A stretch of DNA of 64,000 nt, taken from positions 30,233,749-30,297,748 of the forward strand of contig NC_021678.1 in the NCBI RefSeq assembly GCF_000247815.1, read 5' to 3'. The stretch's first letter is position 1. Each line of letters begins with the position of its first letter. The notes below the pieces were generated by a model, which saw nothing but the letters and a program-made list of their open reading frames with translations, had not been told where the DNA came from and searched no databases. Below, piece after piece: positions 14,310 to 26,526 of the stretch. The position numbers and the translations under genes were made by a program. Origin of the DNA: Ficedula albicollis. Lineage: Eukaryota > Chordata > Aves > Passeriformes > Muscicapidae.

Positions 14310-14720
14310 TGAAATGAATTAATTTATCTTGATCAAATATAATTTTAAGGAGATATGCCAACCTCCATGGCACATTTTATTCTCTCGATAATGTGCCATG
14401 CAGGCGGAAGCACAGCTAAAATCCGTTTAGGTGGTGGTGGTCTGTTATTTGGAAATATTGCCTCGCATCTGAAAACCCACTTTGATATTTAACAGTTTAA
14501 AGTAATTGAACAATTAAACGGATTTTTATTTATTTTAACAAACTTCTGACAGTTTGCCGGTTGCTTTAAAATCTTTCCCTGTAATGATTGGTCGAATTTT
14601 GCCTCAAATGAGAGACGATCTTGAAAGATTTGCCTTTGCTTTATTTTTTTTTTCCTCCTTTTGTATAGCCAGTGCCAGGGCTGGTTTCTGAAAAGTAAAA
14701 AATACTGATTTTTTTTTTTC
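14310..14720. other. Candidate conserved non-coding element between the CpG-rich blocks
   Basis: A non-repetitive AT-rich segment contains several homeodomain- and HMG-like words (AAAGTAATTGAACAATTAAACGG, split here as AAAGTAATTG and AACAATTAAACGG) and a GATTGG CCAAT-box complement near 14588. TGGCACATTTTAT and ATAATGTGCCATG form a short inverted repeat around 14368-14401. No coding frame is seen. Regulatory function is inferred from texture and its position between two CpG-rich blocks. Confidence 0.3.
14368..14401. other. Short inverted repeat (potential stem-loop)
   Basis: ATGGCACATT and AATGTGCCAT are perfect reverse complements separated by about 14 bases (TTATTCTCTCGATA). As RNA this would form a 10-bp hairpin, and as DNA it could be a dimeric binding site. 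There is no larger precursor-like structure around it that would support a microRNA call. Confidence 0.55.
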
Positions 14721-14879
14721 CCCCTCTCATTTTCTCAGTAAATTTGTTTTCTTCTCTGTTGTCGACGGTCTTTGGGTACCACAGCAGCACAGGGAGCGTG
14801 GCGGAGGATAATCGAATGGAATAACGAATAACTTCTGTGTAAAGGAGGAAAAACCGATATAGAACAAACAGAATCGCGC

Positions 14880-15960
14880 CATCAGATACTGCAAATAATT
14901 TATTTGTGCCAATTGGAGGGTTCGATGGTGCAGTACTCGGGGCCGAGCGGGAGCACAGACGCAGACACAGACTCCCCCGGCACCTGGGCCGGCCGCTCCC
15001 AGCCCCGGCTGAGCCTGGAAACCTTTTGTTTCCAGGATTTTAGACCGGAGCTTCGCCCACTTTTTTTTTGTTGTTTTACAGGTGGTATGGAAACCCAGAA
15101 TAAACAGAGTTCCGCTCCCCGCAGGCTCTTTACCACAGCCAAACGCAGTTTCGTGACTCCTTGCACGGGCAGGCGGTGGTTGCCAGGAGAGAACCTGCGA
15201 GCGACAGCAGCCCCAGCCCCAGCCACGCACCCTGCCCGGCTCCATCCCTCCGCTTATCGTCCCTGCCGGCGGTGGAGCCGCTGCTGCCCGTTTATTTATT
15301 ATACGGGCTCCTTTCCTTTTTTTCCTTTATTTTCTGCCTGGGCTCGGGCCGACAGCACACACCGGGGCCGGGCACACACCCGCGGGTGCCCCGGTGCATC
15401 CCCCAGAGCCGGTGCCGGTGTGTCCAGAGCCGCTCCGCGCCTCTCCTCGGACACTTCCCGGTACAACAGCACCAAACCCACCCTTGCGCCCTCTCCCAAC
15501 CCTCAGCGCTGGAAAACTCCGAGTGGGGGATCCAAAGCAGAGAGCCTTGCGGGGCAGGTGCGGCTGGGAGCGCAGCACGGCCGGCACAGCGGGCACGGAG
15601 CCCCCGAAGGGTGCCGACCCTCTGCCGCACCGACCCCAGCTCGGAGGATGCTCGGACCGGGCAGAGCCCCGTCCAGGGCGCCCAGGCTCCCGGGGATGCT
15701 GGCGGGGCGCTTTTCTCCTCTCCCGTTCGCCGTGCCCCGCCAGGCAGGGGTGACACTCTGCTTGCTGCTCCCTGCTCTCCCCCTCTCTGCCTCTCTCGAA
15801 GTCCCCCGAGCCCGGCTCGCCCGCGTTGGGCGCTCCCGGCGGCGGATGCTGCGGGCTGGGGAGGGCACAGCACCTTCACCCCACAGCCGCAGCAGCAGGG
15901 AGCGCAGGGGACGAGAGGCAGCGCGACATCCCGGGGGTTACATCCTTTCCCTCGGGCTTT
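14880..15960. other. CpG island-like segment
   Basis: About 1 kb is GC-rich with frequent CpG, for example ACCCGCGGGTGCCCCGG near 15378 and GGCGCTCCCGGCGGCGG near 15828. Several long frames are open on both strands at once, including 426 codons on the + strand at 14904-16184 and 195 codons on the - strand at 15292-15879. This is the usual result of stop-codon depletion in GC-rich DNA. None resembles a known domain and their residue makeup (Pro, Arg, Ala, Gly, Ser) is compositional. A promoter or first exon of a lncRNA is possible but cannot be shown from sequence alone. Confidence 0.55.
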
Positions 15961-18900
15961 CAGGGATCCTTAGAAAGCTTCTAAGCAGTGAATTTTTGCT
16001 GGAGCTGCACAAGTGCCTTTCTTCTAGGCAAAGCAAGGGTCCTTCCCTCACCTCCCAGGTTTCTGCAGGTCTGTGGTTGCTGGGAATGTCTAAATGCAGG
16101 AAAAGCCTCTTTCTCCCCATTACATGCACACTAAGTGTGGGGAATCAGGCTGTTCCGGAAGGGATGAAGCCAAGCTCTTTTTGAACAGCAGAAGGTCAAA
16201 AAGAGCCTTTTGTCCCAGCCAGCCCTCACTCCCAGCAATGAGGGTACCATGCTGCACTCTGCTCGACTAGAGAAGTGGATTTGCTGTCTCATTCCTTGTA
16301 ACAGAAGCAGAACCCTTACTCTCCTCCACCCCAAATTGTCTTTTCCCTGGCAGAGCTCCTAGGCTCAATAATTTTGTTTCCACTGGTCATAGCTGTCTGA
16401 GAAGTGGGAAGTTTCCTTCACACCTTCACAGGGTCACTGTCAAGGTTCAGTGACAGCCTGGAGGAGATGGAACCCTCTTGTCCCCACCCAGGAGGACACA
16501 GATGCAAGCAGAGCCACAGGCAGGCCTTTCCCATGGCTGGAAGACTGTGCCCTCTTAGCTGACCCACTGGGCTTTGCAAGGAACAGCACTTTTCCTGCCA
16601 GCAGGGAGCACCACCCTGCCTTGCTCTTCTCAGCATGGAAATGTGTGGGTGTGTGTGAGCATTCATCTTTCCAGCTACTTCCCCCCCGTCCCCCATGCCA
16701 TCCCCATCCCAGTTGTTGGAACGTTGTAATATGTTTCAATCCTTTTACGCCTTGCTCCTTGCTTGCCCAGGCCAGGTCTGTGAGCTCAGATGCTGTTTCA
16801 AGGGGAGGAAGCAGGCTTTACCTTCCACCCCCACCACCTGTACCCTAGTGACTTTCCCCGTGGGACCCATGGGAAAGGATCAACAGGAAGAGCAGTACCT
16901 GCTGGAGCTGTCCATTGTCTGGTCGTTTGTATCCCAAATTCCTGTCAGAGTGCTCATGGGCAAAGACCTCAGCAGCAAATCTCTAGGAGACCTTCATTTA
17001 ATTTCCTATCAGGAAGGGCAGCTCCTTCCCTTCCTTCCCCAGGGGATTCTGAATGACAAGGATGAAAGGAGAAATTGGGTTAATTCCCCAACACCACCTG
17101 TCAAAACACCCACAACCCCTTCCGAGCCCTTCCCACTACTGTGCCATGGTGATGCTTCACTGCCTGGAGCTGTGCCTGGCTCAGGGAGGAGCTCTCCAAG
17201 ACTTAGTGACAATCCCGAGTCTGCACCTGGTGATTTCCATGCTCAGAAGTCAATCCCCCACACCAGGTCAGTGAGAAGCCTGGCTGAAGCTTGTGCTGGG
17301 TGCTTGTGAGCCCTGTGAGCACCCAAGGGAGCTGGAGCTTAAAAGAAGACTTGGAAGAAAAAATAAGGTTGTGATGGAAGTTGGTTTATGCTCAAGCAAT
17401 CATCCATCATGGTGGTTCCTTACCCAAAACTTCTCTGCTCTTGCAGGTGAGGGAGGATGCTGCAGGTACACTCACAGCTCAGAGCTGTGGAGGGTTTTCA
17501 GCCACACTAAATGCAGCAGTTCCATTGCTCCTCACCCCACTTGGCTTGGGCTTCTCTTGGGCTTTCCTTGCATTTAACATTCATGAGGACAGAGGAAAGA
17601 GAAGGACTTGGAAGGGCAGAAAACATTGCATGAGAAGAAGAGAAGGAACTGAAAGAATTGTTTGTGTAAGAGGGAATGGTTAAGGTGCCATTCCCAGAAG
17701 ACCTTGGGTAACTGCCCAAAGAGCAGAGAAACCAAACCCAACTGCCTTTCCCCTCCTCCCAATAATCCTGGGAATCCTCACTGATGTTAACAGAAAACTT
17801 CTTCCTGACCCCAGCTCTACTGAGCCCACAGGTACCAAGGCATTATGTGAAGTGCTTTGGTCTTGGCTCTTCCTGATGTTAAGCACTCGTTTCCAAACAT
17901 ATCCAAAGGAGTGCAGATAAGGAAAAAAGAGCTTGATCACAAGCAAGCTAAGCTCCACCTGCTCTATTAGGCACACCGGTGTTTTTTGCTAAGCATCAAC
18001 AGGTTAAGAAATAAAATGCTGGCTTTAGAGAACTGTATTTAGATTTACAAACAACATTGTAACTGGATCAACAGGCTATAATTAGAATTTAATAATCCAA
18101 ATGGAGGAGTAATATGCCCGCTGCTTGAAAAATTGGAGCCTTTCTTTTGCAGTTCTGAATATTCAGCCCTGCAGATTGGACTCCAACTTGCTTGACACAA
18201 TTACTGTCCTAGTGAGGTGAACATGTTACAAATAAGAACAATAAGATCAACAATAATTTAAGTCTAATACCATAAACAAAGGAAATAATCAGAACACCTC
18301 TTGCCCCAGCTCAATCTGCACAACTGGGACGGCAAATTAGCATGGTTATTGGAAAAAATACACAAGGAAATGCTATCCTTTATGGACTTTTGAAAAGGCT
18401 TTAGGGCTGAAAAATATGCTACAGGCAATCCCATCAGGTGCAGTGAGGACTTTTAGATTTGGACTTTGCATTTACTTCTAAAGTCTACATGGGCCAGAGG
18501 TGACACTCAGCACAAATGATGAATGGGGCAAAGGAAGACCTGTGTGAGCCATATTCCCCTCACATTACATTCAGAGTATTTAGCCCAAGGTAATTAAGCA
18601 AAGGTTAATCCAAGGGACTCAACACACGTGTGACAAAATGGAGACAGTCCCCAGCCTGTGCTGGTATCACAAGAGCCTCTGGCAGGACTCAGGCACAGAG
18701 CAGCTCCCTGGCCAAGCCCCTGCCAGGGCCTGACTGCTCAGTGCTGCAGCTGAGGCCAGTTCTCAGTCCCACAAACTAAGAGGAGACCTCCCCTCTCATT
18801 TTGCTTGCTAAGAAGACATCAAAAGTGATCACCCACCTGTCTTGAGGAAGGACCGAGCTGGCGTAAGGCAGGACTGCTTCCAAAGAGAGATGTGGTGCTG

Positions 18901-20824
18901 CCACCTGTGATGTGCGTGGTTTCCTGAGTGCATCTGGGATCTCTGCTAAGTGAAGGAAAGAGTGGCTCAAGAGAAAGGGAGTAAAAGCAGCCCTGATCCC
19001 TGGGGCAAGAGAAGAGACTGCAGAAAGAAAGGAAAGGACTACTTAGAAAAATTTTTTCTCCTCCACAGTTTTTATCACAATGATGGATATATTTTCACAT
19101 TTGATTTAGATTAGGTTGAGAGTCCTGTTTTAAAACTCATGCCAAAAATACCAAGAGAAGTTTTGAAATATTTCTGTATGAAAACAAACCATGCATTGTT
19201 AGCTGTCATTTTACATGGTTTCATTCGCATAGGACAGGCATAATCAGAAAAGAGATTTGGCCCAGCCAGAAGGTGATTGGAAGGATACCCTAAGACAAGA
19301 ATTCAGTTGAGAGGATGAGATCAGATAATCTCTAATGAAACCCTTGTCAGAAAGAACATATATTCTCTAGTCTGTTTTAAAATTTTGACTTGATTTCTTT
19401 GCATGCCCTGACTAATATCTTCTTGTAAGGCCTTGAAGTTTGCCAGGAAAGTAATGACATTGTGGAGTGTTTGAAGGGACTTAAAAGTGAAAGATTATGC
19501 ATATCCAGTGAGCTAGAGGTGACTGAACCAGACATAGTTGGACGAATGTCACCCATTAATAGGGCTCTGAACCCTTCAGGTGTGTCAGGAACACCCAAAT
19601 TATCCCTGGGTGCTGGTATGAGCCTTCAGTCTGCTGGGCTGGCTTGAAGATGTACAAAAAGCAACTGATGGGAGGAAACACAGCTCCCTGTTGAGGTGTT
19701 CCTGAAGGAAATCAGGTGTGTTGCTTCTCCCAGCAGGGGCCTGGGGCATTGATAATTTTGGATCTCAGTAGCTGTCCTTTTGGCTGGGGCTGTGGGAGTT
19801 GGAGGGCATCAGCTGAGTTTGTTTAGCTCCTGCCTCCTGGGGCAGCAAGGACTGCACCAGTTCCCATGGATCATTTGGGATACAGCCATGCTCCAATTCA
19901 GGGACCTTGTAATGCAGATTCTTGGAGCTCATCATCATTGCATGTGCAGAGCTGAAACCTTCTCCCTCAGAATGATCAGGGCTCCACTCTTGTGAGCCCA
20001 GGCAAGACATGCCACAGCAGAGTCGTGCAGCAGCTGCCACTCCTTCCCCTGCTGGAACAGCAGCATGAGTGAGAGGTTCTCCATCACTGGCACCAGTGCA
20101 GGGCCTGCACAGCTCTGTGTGACAGGGAGGCAGCCTGGGGGAACATCCTGTGTGACAGTGGGGAGATGTGGTGAGGAGGATGTGACAGGAAATGCTCTTA
20201 AGCTTGCCAAGGGAGGTAGAGCTTGCAAGCTCCCATGATGTCTCTGTTCCCCTCCATCTCACACTAGTTTAGACATCAGGCAGGAGTGAGTGAGATCCAG
20301 ATGAGATTCAGGGGAGAGTTAATGTTATAACAAACTCCAGGTTTTATGGTTAAAATGACACCTCAAATTAGCTGGATAGCTGCAGGCTGTTCATCATTGC
20401 AAAACTCTGGAGATTTCCTTTCTCACTCCCCCCTCACTGCCTGCAAAACCAGGGGCTGCTCTTTGGTGTGCTGCAAACAAGAGCTCTAAGAAAAAGAGCC
20501 AGGGTGCCCAGGAGAGCAGTGGTGAGCACACAAGTGGCACAGTGTCTCCAGAGTACCTCACAACTATTCCAGGCTGCTGCCTGCCCTCTTGCTACAGGAC
20601 CTGTCCTCTTGCAGCAGCTGGGGGTCGACTCCCTCAGAACATCCGTCTGGTCAACTGACCAGCATTGGCAGATCTTTAAGGGGTAATCCATAAATCAATA
20701 TAAGAGAGGTGTAGAAACATAAAACAGTGTAAGGGAGGTCACAAGTGATTGTGTTTATGTTTGTGTGTATTTGGTTCCAAGAATTCACCAGCATATTCAT
20801 AGGAGCTCACTGATAACACAGAAC
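15961..20824. other. Non-coding stretch, no gene recognised
   Basis: No credible exon, repeat family or RNA gene was recognised outside the candidate element listed at 17990-18420. Moderately GC-rich portions (16.4-17.6 kb and 19.7-20.7 kb) produce overlapping 60-200 codon frames on both strands that do not resemble proteins. Confidence 0.55.
17990..18420. other. Candidate conserved non-coding element
   Basis: A non-repetitive segment is dense in TAATTA/ATTTAATAATCC-like homeodomain words, with ATAAACAAAG (forkhead-like) and AACAATAATTT (SOX-like) motifs. It stands out from the simpler sequence around it. Short motifs of this kind also occur by chance, so the call rests on texture and on the expected proximity of a homeobox gene (VAX1 in mammalian gene order). 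Confidence 0.27.
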
Positions 20825-21165
20825 CTTAGAATCATAAAATGGCCTAGGGTTGGAAGGGACCCTAAAGACCAGCAAGTTCCAAAACCCTGCTATGGACAGG
20901 GACACTTTTCACTACACCAGGTTGCTCAGTTTTATCCAACCTGGCCTTGAACTCTTATGGGGATGAGGCATTCATCCTTGGAAACCTGTTTTGGTGCATC
21001 ATGACCCTCACAGTAAGGATTTTTTTCCCAAGTATCCTATCTAAACATTCTCTCTTACAGTTTGAAGCCATTCTGCCATGTGCTGTAAACCCATGCTCTT
21101 GCAAAAAATCCCATTCCATCCCTCTTGCATTTCCTGACTCGCTTTTCAGGAGTTTGGACCACGGT
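20825..21165 (-). mobile_element. CR1 LINE 3'-end fragment, antisense
   Basis: Starting TTAGAATCATAAAATGG, the sequence follows the reverse complement of the avian CR1 3' region: GGGTTGGAAGGGACC, then GACAGGGACACTTTTCACTA, ACCAGGTTGCTCA, CCAACCTGGCCTTGAAC, CCCTCACAGTAAGGATTTTTT and AGTTTGAAGCCATTC. The tail repeat is at the left end, so the element is on the - strand. Substitutions are scattered, so it is not a very young copy, and it has no coding capacity. Confidence 0.88.
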
Positions 21166-21545
21166 GATGCCGTGCTAGACAGGCTGAGTGGGTGCCAGAG
21201 GTGCTGGGTGTCCCTCGGCTCTCCTGGCTGATGTCCCAGCCCTTGGGAGCTGCCCGAGCTCCCGCTGGAATGCGGGATGAGGATGTGGGATGCAGGATGT
21301 GGATGGGGATGTGGGATGCGAGATGCGGGATGAGGATGCAGGATGAGAATGCGGGATGCGGGATGAGGATGCAGGATGAGAATGCGGGATGCGGGATGAG
21401 GATGCAGGATGAGAATGCGGGATGCGGGATGAGGATGCAGGATGAGAATGCGGGATGCGGGATGAGGATGCAGGATGAGAATGCGGGATATTCGGGATGC
21501 GGGATTCAGGATGCGGGATGAGGATGCGGGATGAGGATGCGGGAT

Positions 21546-21795
<250 letters not shown>

Positions 21796-22030
21796 GCAGG
21801 ATGCGGGATGCGGGATGCGGGATGAGGATGCAGGATGCAGATGCGGGATGAGGATGCAGGATACGGGATGCGGGATGTGGGATGAGGATGTGGGATACAG
21901 GATGCGGGATGAGGATGCAGGATGTGGATGCGGATGCAGGATACGGGATGCAGGATGTGGGATGCGGGATGAGGATGCGGATGCAGGATGCGGGATGCAG
22001 GATGCAGGATGAGGATGCAGATGCAGGATG

Positions 22031-22509
<479 letters not shown>

Positions 22510-22590
22510 GGATGCGGTATTCGGGATGCGGGATTCAGGATGCGGGATGAGGATGCGGGATGAGGATGCGGGATGAGGATGCGGGATGCG

Positions 22591-22960
22591 CTCGGCGCTG
22601 CTCGGCCCGCGGGCTTCGAGCTCTCTCTGGCGGCAGCGCGGCGGAACTGGAGCCGGGCCTGAGCAGGAGCATCCATCCCTCCGCCCCCCTCCTCCTGCTC
22701 CCGCGGCACATTCCTGCCGTCTCTCCCGGGAAACGCTGCTGAAGGCGGATAGCGGGCACGGCCTCCGGACGGGTTTCCCGGCAGGTGCCACCCCTCGATC
22801 AACTCCTGGTTCTTTCAAGGGCTTGGAAATTTTTTCCTTGCCACAGGAATACCGTGTTCGGCTCAGGAAGTGCATGAACTGAAAATTGCTCGAGGGTAGG
22901 AGACTATTCTGGGAAAATATCACTGAGCAGCTGCTGATGGAGGCAAGAGATTCTATCTCT
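22591..22960. other. Short GC/CpG-rich flank of the minisatellite, no gene recognised
   Basis: About 200 bases after the array are CpG-rich (CTCGGCGCTGCTCGGCCCGC near 22591), then composition falls back to average. No recognisable exon is present. It could be the remaining edge of a CpG island invaded by the minisatellite. Confidence 0.4.
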
Positions 22961-23235
22961 TCATAGAATCACAGAATGGTTTGGGTTGAAAAGGAAATTT
23001 CAGACCATCTGCTTGCAATTTCCCTGCCATGGGGAGGGACACCTTCCACTAGATCAAAGCCACATCCAGCCTGGTCTTGAACACTTCCATGGATAGGGCA
23101 ACCACAGCTCTCCTGGGCAGACTCTTCCAATCTATCCTCACAGTGAAAAAATTCACCCTAATATATGACCTAAGCTTACCCTCCTAAAGCTTAAAGTCAT
23201 TCCCCCTTATCCTATCTTCACACAGGGTTTTTTGG
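22961..23235 (-). mobile_element. CR1 LINE 3'-end fragment, antisense
   Basis: The fragment begins CATAGAATCACAGAATGG with the tail repeat at left. It continues through GGTTTGGGTTG, CCATGGGGAGGGACACC, TTCCACTAGATC, CCAGCCTGGTCTTGAAC, GGGCAACCACAGC and CTCACAGTGAAAAAATTC. This matches the reverse complement of the avian CR1 3' region. It is 5'-truncated, diverged and non-coding. Confidence 0.9.
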
Positions 23236-23352
23236 GCTGCTTACCCTACCCTCTGGCTATGCCACAATTCACAATTCACCCCCTTTTGGGATCCAGAAAA
23301 ACTGCAGAAATCTGCTATAGCCCAAGAAAGCTAGAATGTGTGCAATGGCTTA

Positions 23353-23355
<3 letters not shown>

Positions 23356-23386
<31 letters not shown>
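23356..23386 (+). repeat. 31-nt A homopolymer
   Basis: A pure A run lies about 120 bp beyond a CR1 fragment. CR1 elements do not end in poly-A, so it is not that element's tail. It may be a simple repeat or the remnant of a retrocopy tail, but no retrocopy was recognised to its left. Confidence 0.9.
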
Positions 23387-23390
<4 letters not shown>

Positions 23391-25956
23391 ATTTTGCTTT
23401 ATATCCATTAAACTGTGTTGCATGTGTTTAAAAGAAAGCAGAATCTGGCCAAATTCTGCCACAATTCAGCTATATAAAGGCATTAAGTTGGATGCTTAAT
23501 TGGTGTAAATGGAACATTTCTGCTATTAGTGTTGGACTGCAGACAACAGTTTCAAATTAGTGAACAAAAATTCTGGTCATTTCAGAGAGGAAAGATCCAA
23601 ATCTACAGAGGGCACTTCCCAAGATAATTTTGTTTATGTAAACATCTGACTGCAAGGGAGAAGAGAGGTTCTATGTATGGGTGGAATAAGATTTCAGCAA
23701 GGAGGGCTTCTCTGTCCTTTGGCAACCCTCGTGTGCAATTGGAAACAAATCTCAGTTATGTCCAGAGCTCCTGGGTCTGAGATGCCTCATCCAGCCTGCA
23801 GGAATTTGACCAGCAACACTAAAGCCAATCTAGGCTTGGTGAGCTCTAGAGCAGTGATTTTGCTGATGAAGAGCAGGAGATTTGGGCTGGGCACATCTTG
23901 CCTTTGGGCTGGGCATGTCTTGCCAATGCAGTTGTGGCATCAATATTTTGTTGAGGGGACTCTGGTCTGACAGAATTTACGGTGTGTTCCAGTTGGGACC
24001 CACAACATGTTGAAAGGAGATGATGGGGTCTGTGCCCTTGCTCTGTGCTGTGCCTCTGACGTGGTTCAGCAGCCAGAGAAGCTGATCTGAAAATGTAATG
24101 TGATGTGGGTCTGTTTAGGGGCAAGCATTTCACATGGCTGTTAGGGACGGCCTTCTAACAAATTATTCAGCACTGTGATCAGATATTTCCTCTGGAGAGA
24201 AAGAAAAAGAAAGCTGTGGCATACAGACTGAGACATCCTGGCAGGTTTGGTGTGATACCCAGCAGCTGAAGTGAGCTGATGCCATGGGACTGCTGGGTAG
24301 AGACAAGAGCTGAGCAACAACTCCTGAAGAGTGTGCAAGAGGACAGCACAGAGTGGCTGCCACTGCAGCTCTCCTTCCACCAGCAGTTGGGCTGGAAGAA
24401 TGAGGGAATGCAGCAGTGTCCACAAGGCAGTTTGTCCAGAGTCTTCACCTTGCTCCATGCTGAGCACTGCTGGCAGCTCCATTGTTTGGGGGCCCTTGTC
24501 TTCCAGCCAGACCCTGGGTGTGGACACACCCTTTGGTTGAGATCTGGCTGCCGTGCTCCATCCCCCCTTCCCTCTTGCTGCATTAAGAGGGCGATGATGG
24601 AGAGAAGGTTCTTGGTGCTGTGGGGTTCAGGAGGCTGTTCTCCTCACAGCCAGCACTCATTACTTCATGGGGACATGCAGCCACCTCCAGCCCTGCCTGC
24701 TTCCTCCTCTGTGTGTGCACGACCTCCAGGGCTCAGCTAAAACCTCCTGTACCTCTCAGCAGCTCAAAATTTCATTTCTGATGTGTTTCTGATGTCCTTT
24801 TGTTTAGGCAAATGATAAATCCCTAAAAGCTGCAATCTAAAGCCCCATCTCTGAATATGATGCAACCAGCTGTCTTTGGCTGCCTGGCAGGACTCAAACA
24901 TCAACCCTCACTGAACTTATCCTGCAGCTGAGCTGCCCCACACATCTCAAATTCCCAAGTGAGCCTGGAGAAGGCCAGTGCCACTTAAATGGCTTTTTGC
25001 TGCAGTCTGAGAGCCAGGCAGCAGCAGCAGTCTGGGTGCCAGGCAGTCTGGGGAAGAGCCCACAGTCCCTGGGTTAATCCACAGGGCTCATTGCACTCGG
25101 GGTTTGTGGCCCAGATGGCTCCTTTAGAAGTGCTAAAGGATCTTTCCTTAGGGAGAAAAGTGCAAGTGACTTCATTCCACGTGAAATTTTTTTAAGACAT
25201 TCCTCAGAAAAGGTGGGCAATTTTGCATGCATTTATTCACAACCCAAAATATTTTACAGAAGGTGTTTTAGTAGAGTGACCTTACTCATCAACCCAGGCA
25301 GGATCACATCACAGAGGAATTGTGTCTTTAATTAAATAGGTGAGGCTACATGGGCCCAGAACTTGAAAGTGTCCCCCACTAAGGTGGCAAGATGTTGTTT
25401 AGTGATTCACTAAAAAGCATCTAAGTGCTGTTCCCATGGCAGCTAAAACATTTAAAGGGCCAGCATTATAAAGGGTGAGCAATTAATGGTTTATTAGCTG
25501 GAATGGGTGGGACAGGATTTGAAAAGTTCATGTATTCCTGCTCAGAGCTAAAGGAAATCAGAGAATTGAAAGAAATTTGAAGACAAGTGTCCACTCAGTG
25601 TTGTCCCAAGGCACACCCTTGTGAGAGTGTCTTCCACCCCTCAAATCCACAATGACTAATGACTGGTAGGATAATGGAGTTAAAACTCTTCTAAGATTAC
25701 TTTACACAAAAGGGGAAGAGAAATTGCTTAGTGTCATTAGGAAAATTGGGATGAAAACAAGTGATGGAAAATTTAGCCTGACACTCAAGAAACTCTGAGC
25801 CACTGACATGAAACCATGCCCAGTCTGATGGCCAGGGAGAGGAGGCAGAAAAAGAGGTGTCTGATTGTGGGCATCTTACAGACTCCTGCCTGTGGTTTAT
25901 AAAGTGCCACAGATGACTGAGGGTAGAAAATACTGCAAGCAGGGTACTTTGGGGAT

Positions 25957-26070
25957 TTACAGTCCTTAATGACCTTGGAGCTCTTCCAGATTTGACACAT
26001 TTGACCTCAATGTCTTACAGTCCTTAATGACTTTGGAGTTCTTCCAGATTTGACACATTTGACCTCAATG
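25957..26070. repeat. 58-bp tandem duplication, two copies
   Basis: TTACAGTCCTTAATGACC at 25957 recurs as TTACAGTCCTTAATGACT at 26015, and the match runs through TTTGACCTCAATG. Only a couple of substitutions separate the copies. It is immediately followed by a second, unrelated tandem duplication. Confidence 0.93.
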
Positions 26071-26526
26071 TTATCTGTAATACTTGGCCAACACTGCAGC
26101 GTGCAGAGGAACACTTTTTATCTGAGTTCTCTTTGAGTGAACCTGCATGTGACATTGGAAATTAGATCAAGAGATTTTTTTTTTATTAGTATTTTTCATG
26201 CTGAGAGTTGAGAGGGTCTGTGCCAGTCACAGTGACAGTCTCACATTAATGCTGGTGGATGTTTATAGCTAAAAGTTGGTTTTTGTATTTGGGGTTTATT
26301 ATCTGTAATACTTGGCCAACACTGCAGCCTGCAGAGGAACACTTTTTATCTGAGTTCTCTTTGAGTGAACCTGCATGTGACATTGGAAATTAGATCAAGA
26401 GATTTTTTTTTTATTAGTATTTTTCATGCTGAGAGTTGAGAGGGTCTGTGCCAGTCACAGTGACAGTCTCACATTAATGCTGGTGGATGTTTATAGCTAA
26501 AAGTTGGTTTTTGTATTTGGGGTTTA
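26071..26526. repeat. 228-bp tandem duplication, two near-identical copies
   Basis: The block starting TTATCTGTAATACTTGGCC occurs at 26071-26298 and again at 26299-26526. I noticed one difference (GCAGCGTGCAG in the first copy, GCAGCCTGCAG in the second). The high identity means a recent duplication or an assembly duplication. No gene or mobile element signature is present. Confidence 0.95.

Noticed and set aside
14368..14401. Hairpin considered as a microRNA precursor
   Set aside because: The stem is only about 10 bp with no extended pairing on either side.
14904..16184. 426-codon + strand frame in the CpG-rich segment
   Set aside because: Overlapping long frames exist on both strands, residue use is compositional and no known domain is seen. 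A homeodomain was looked for and not found.
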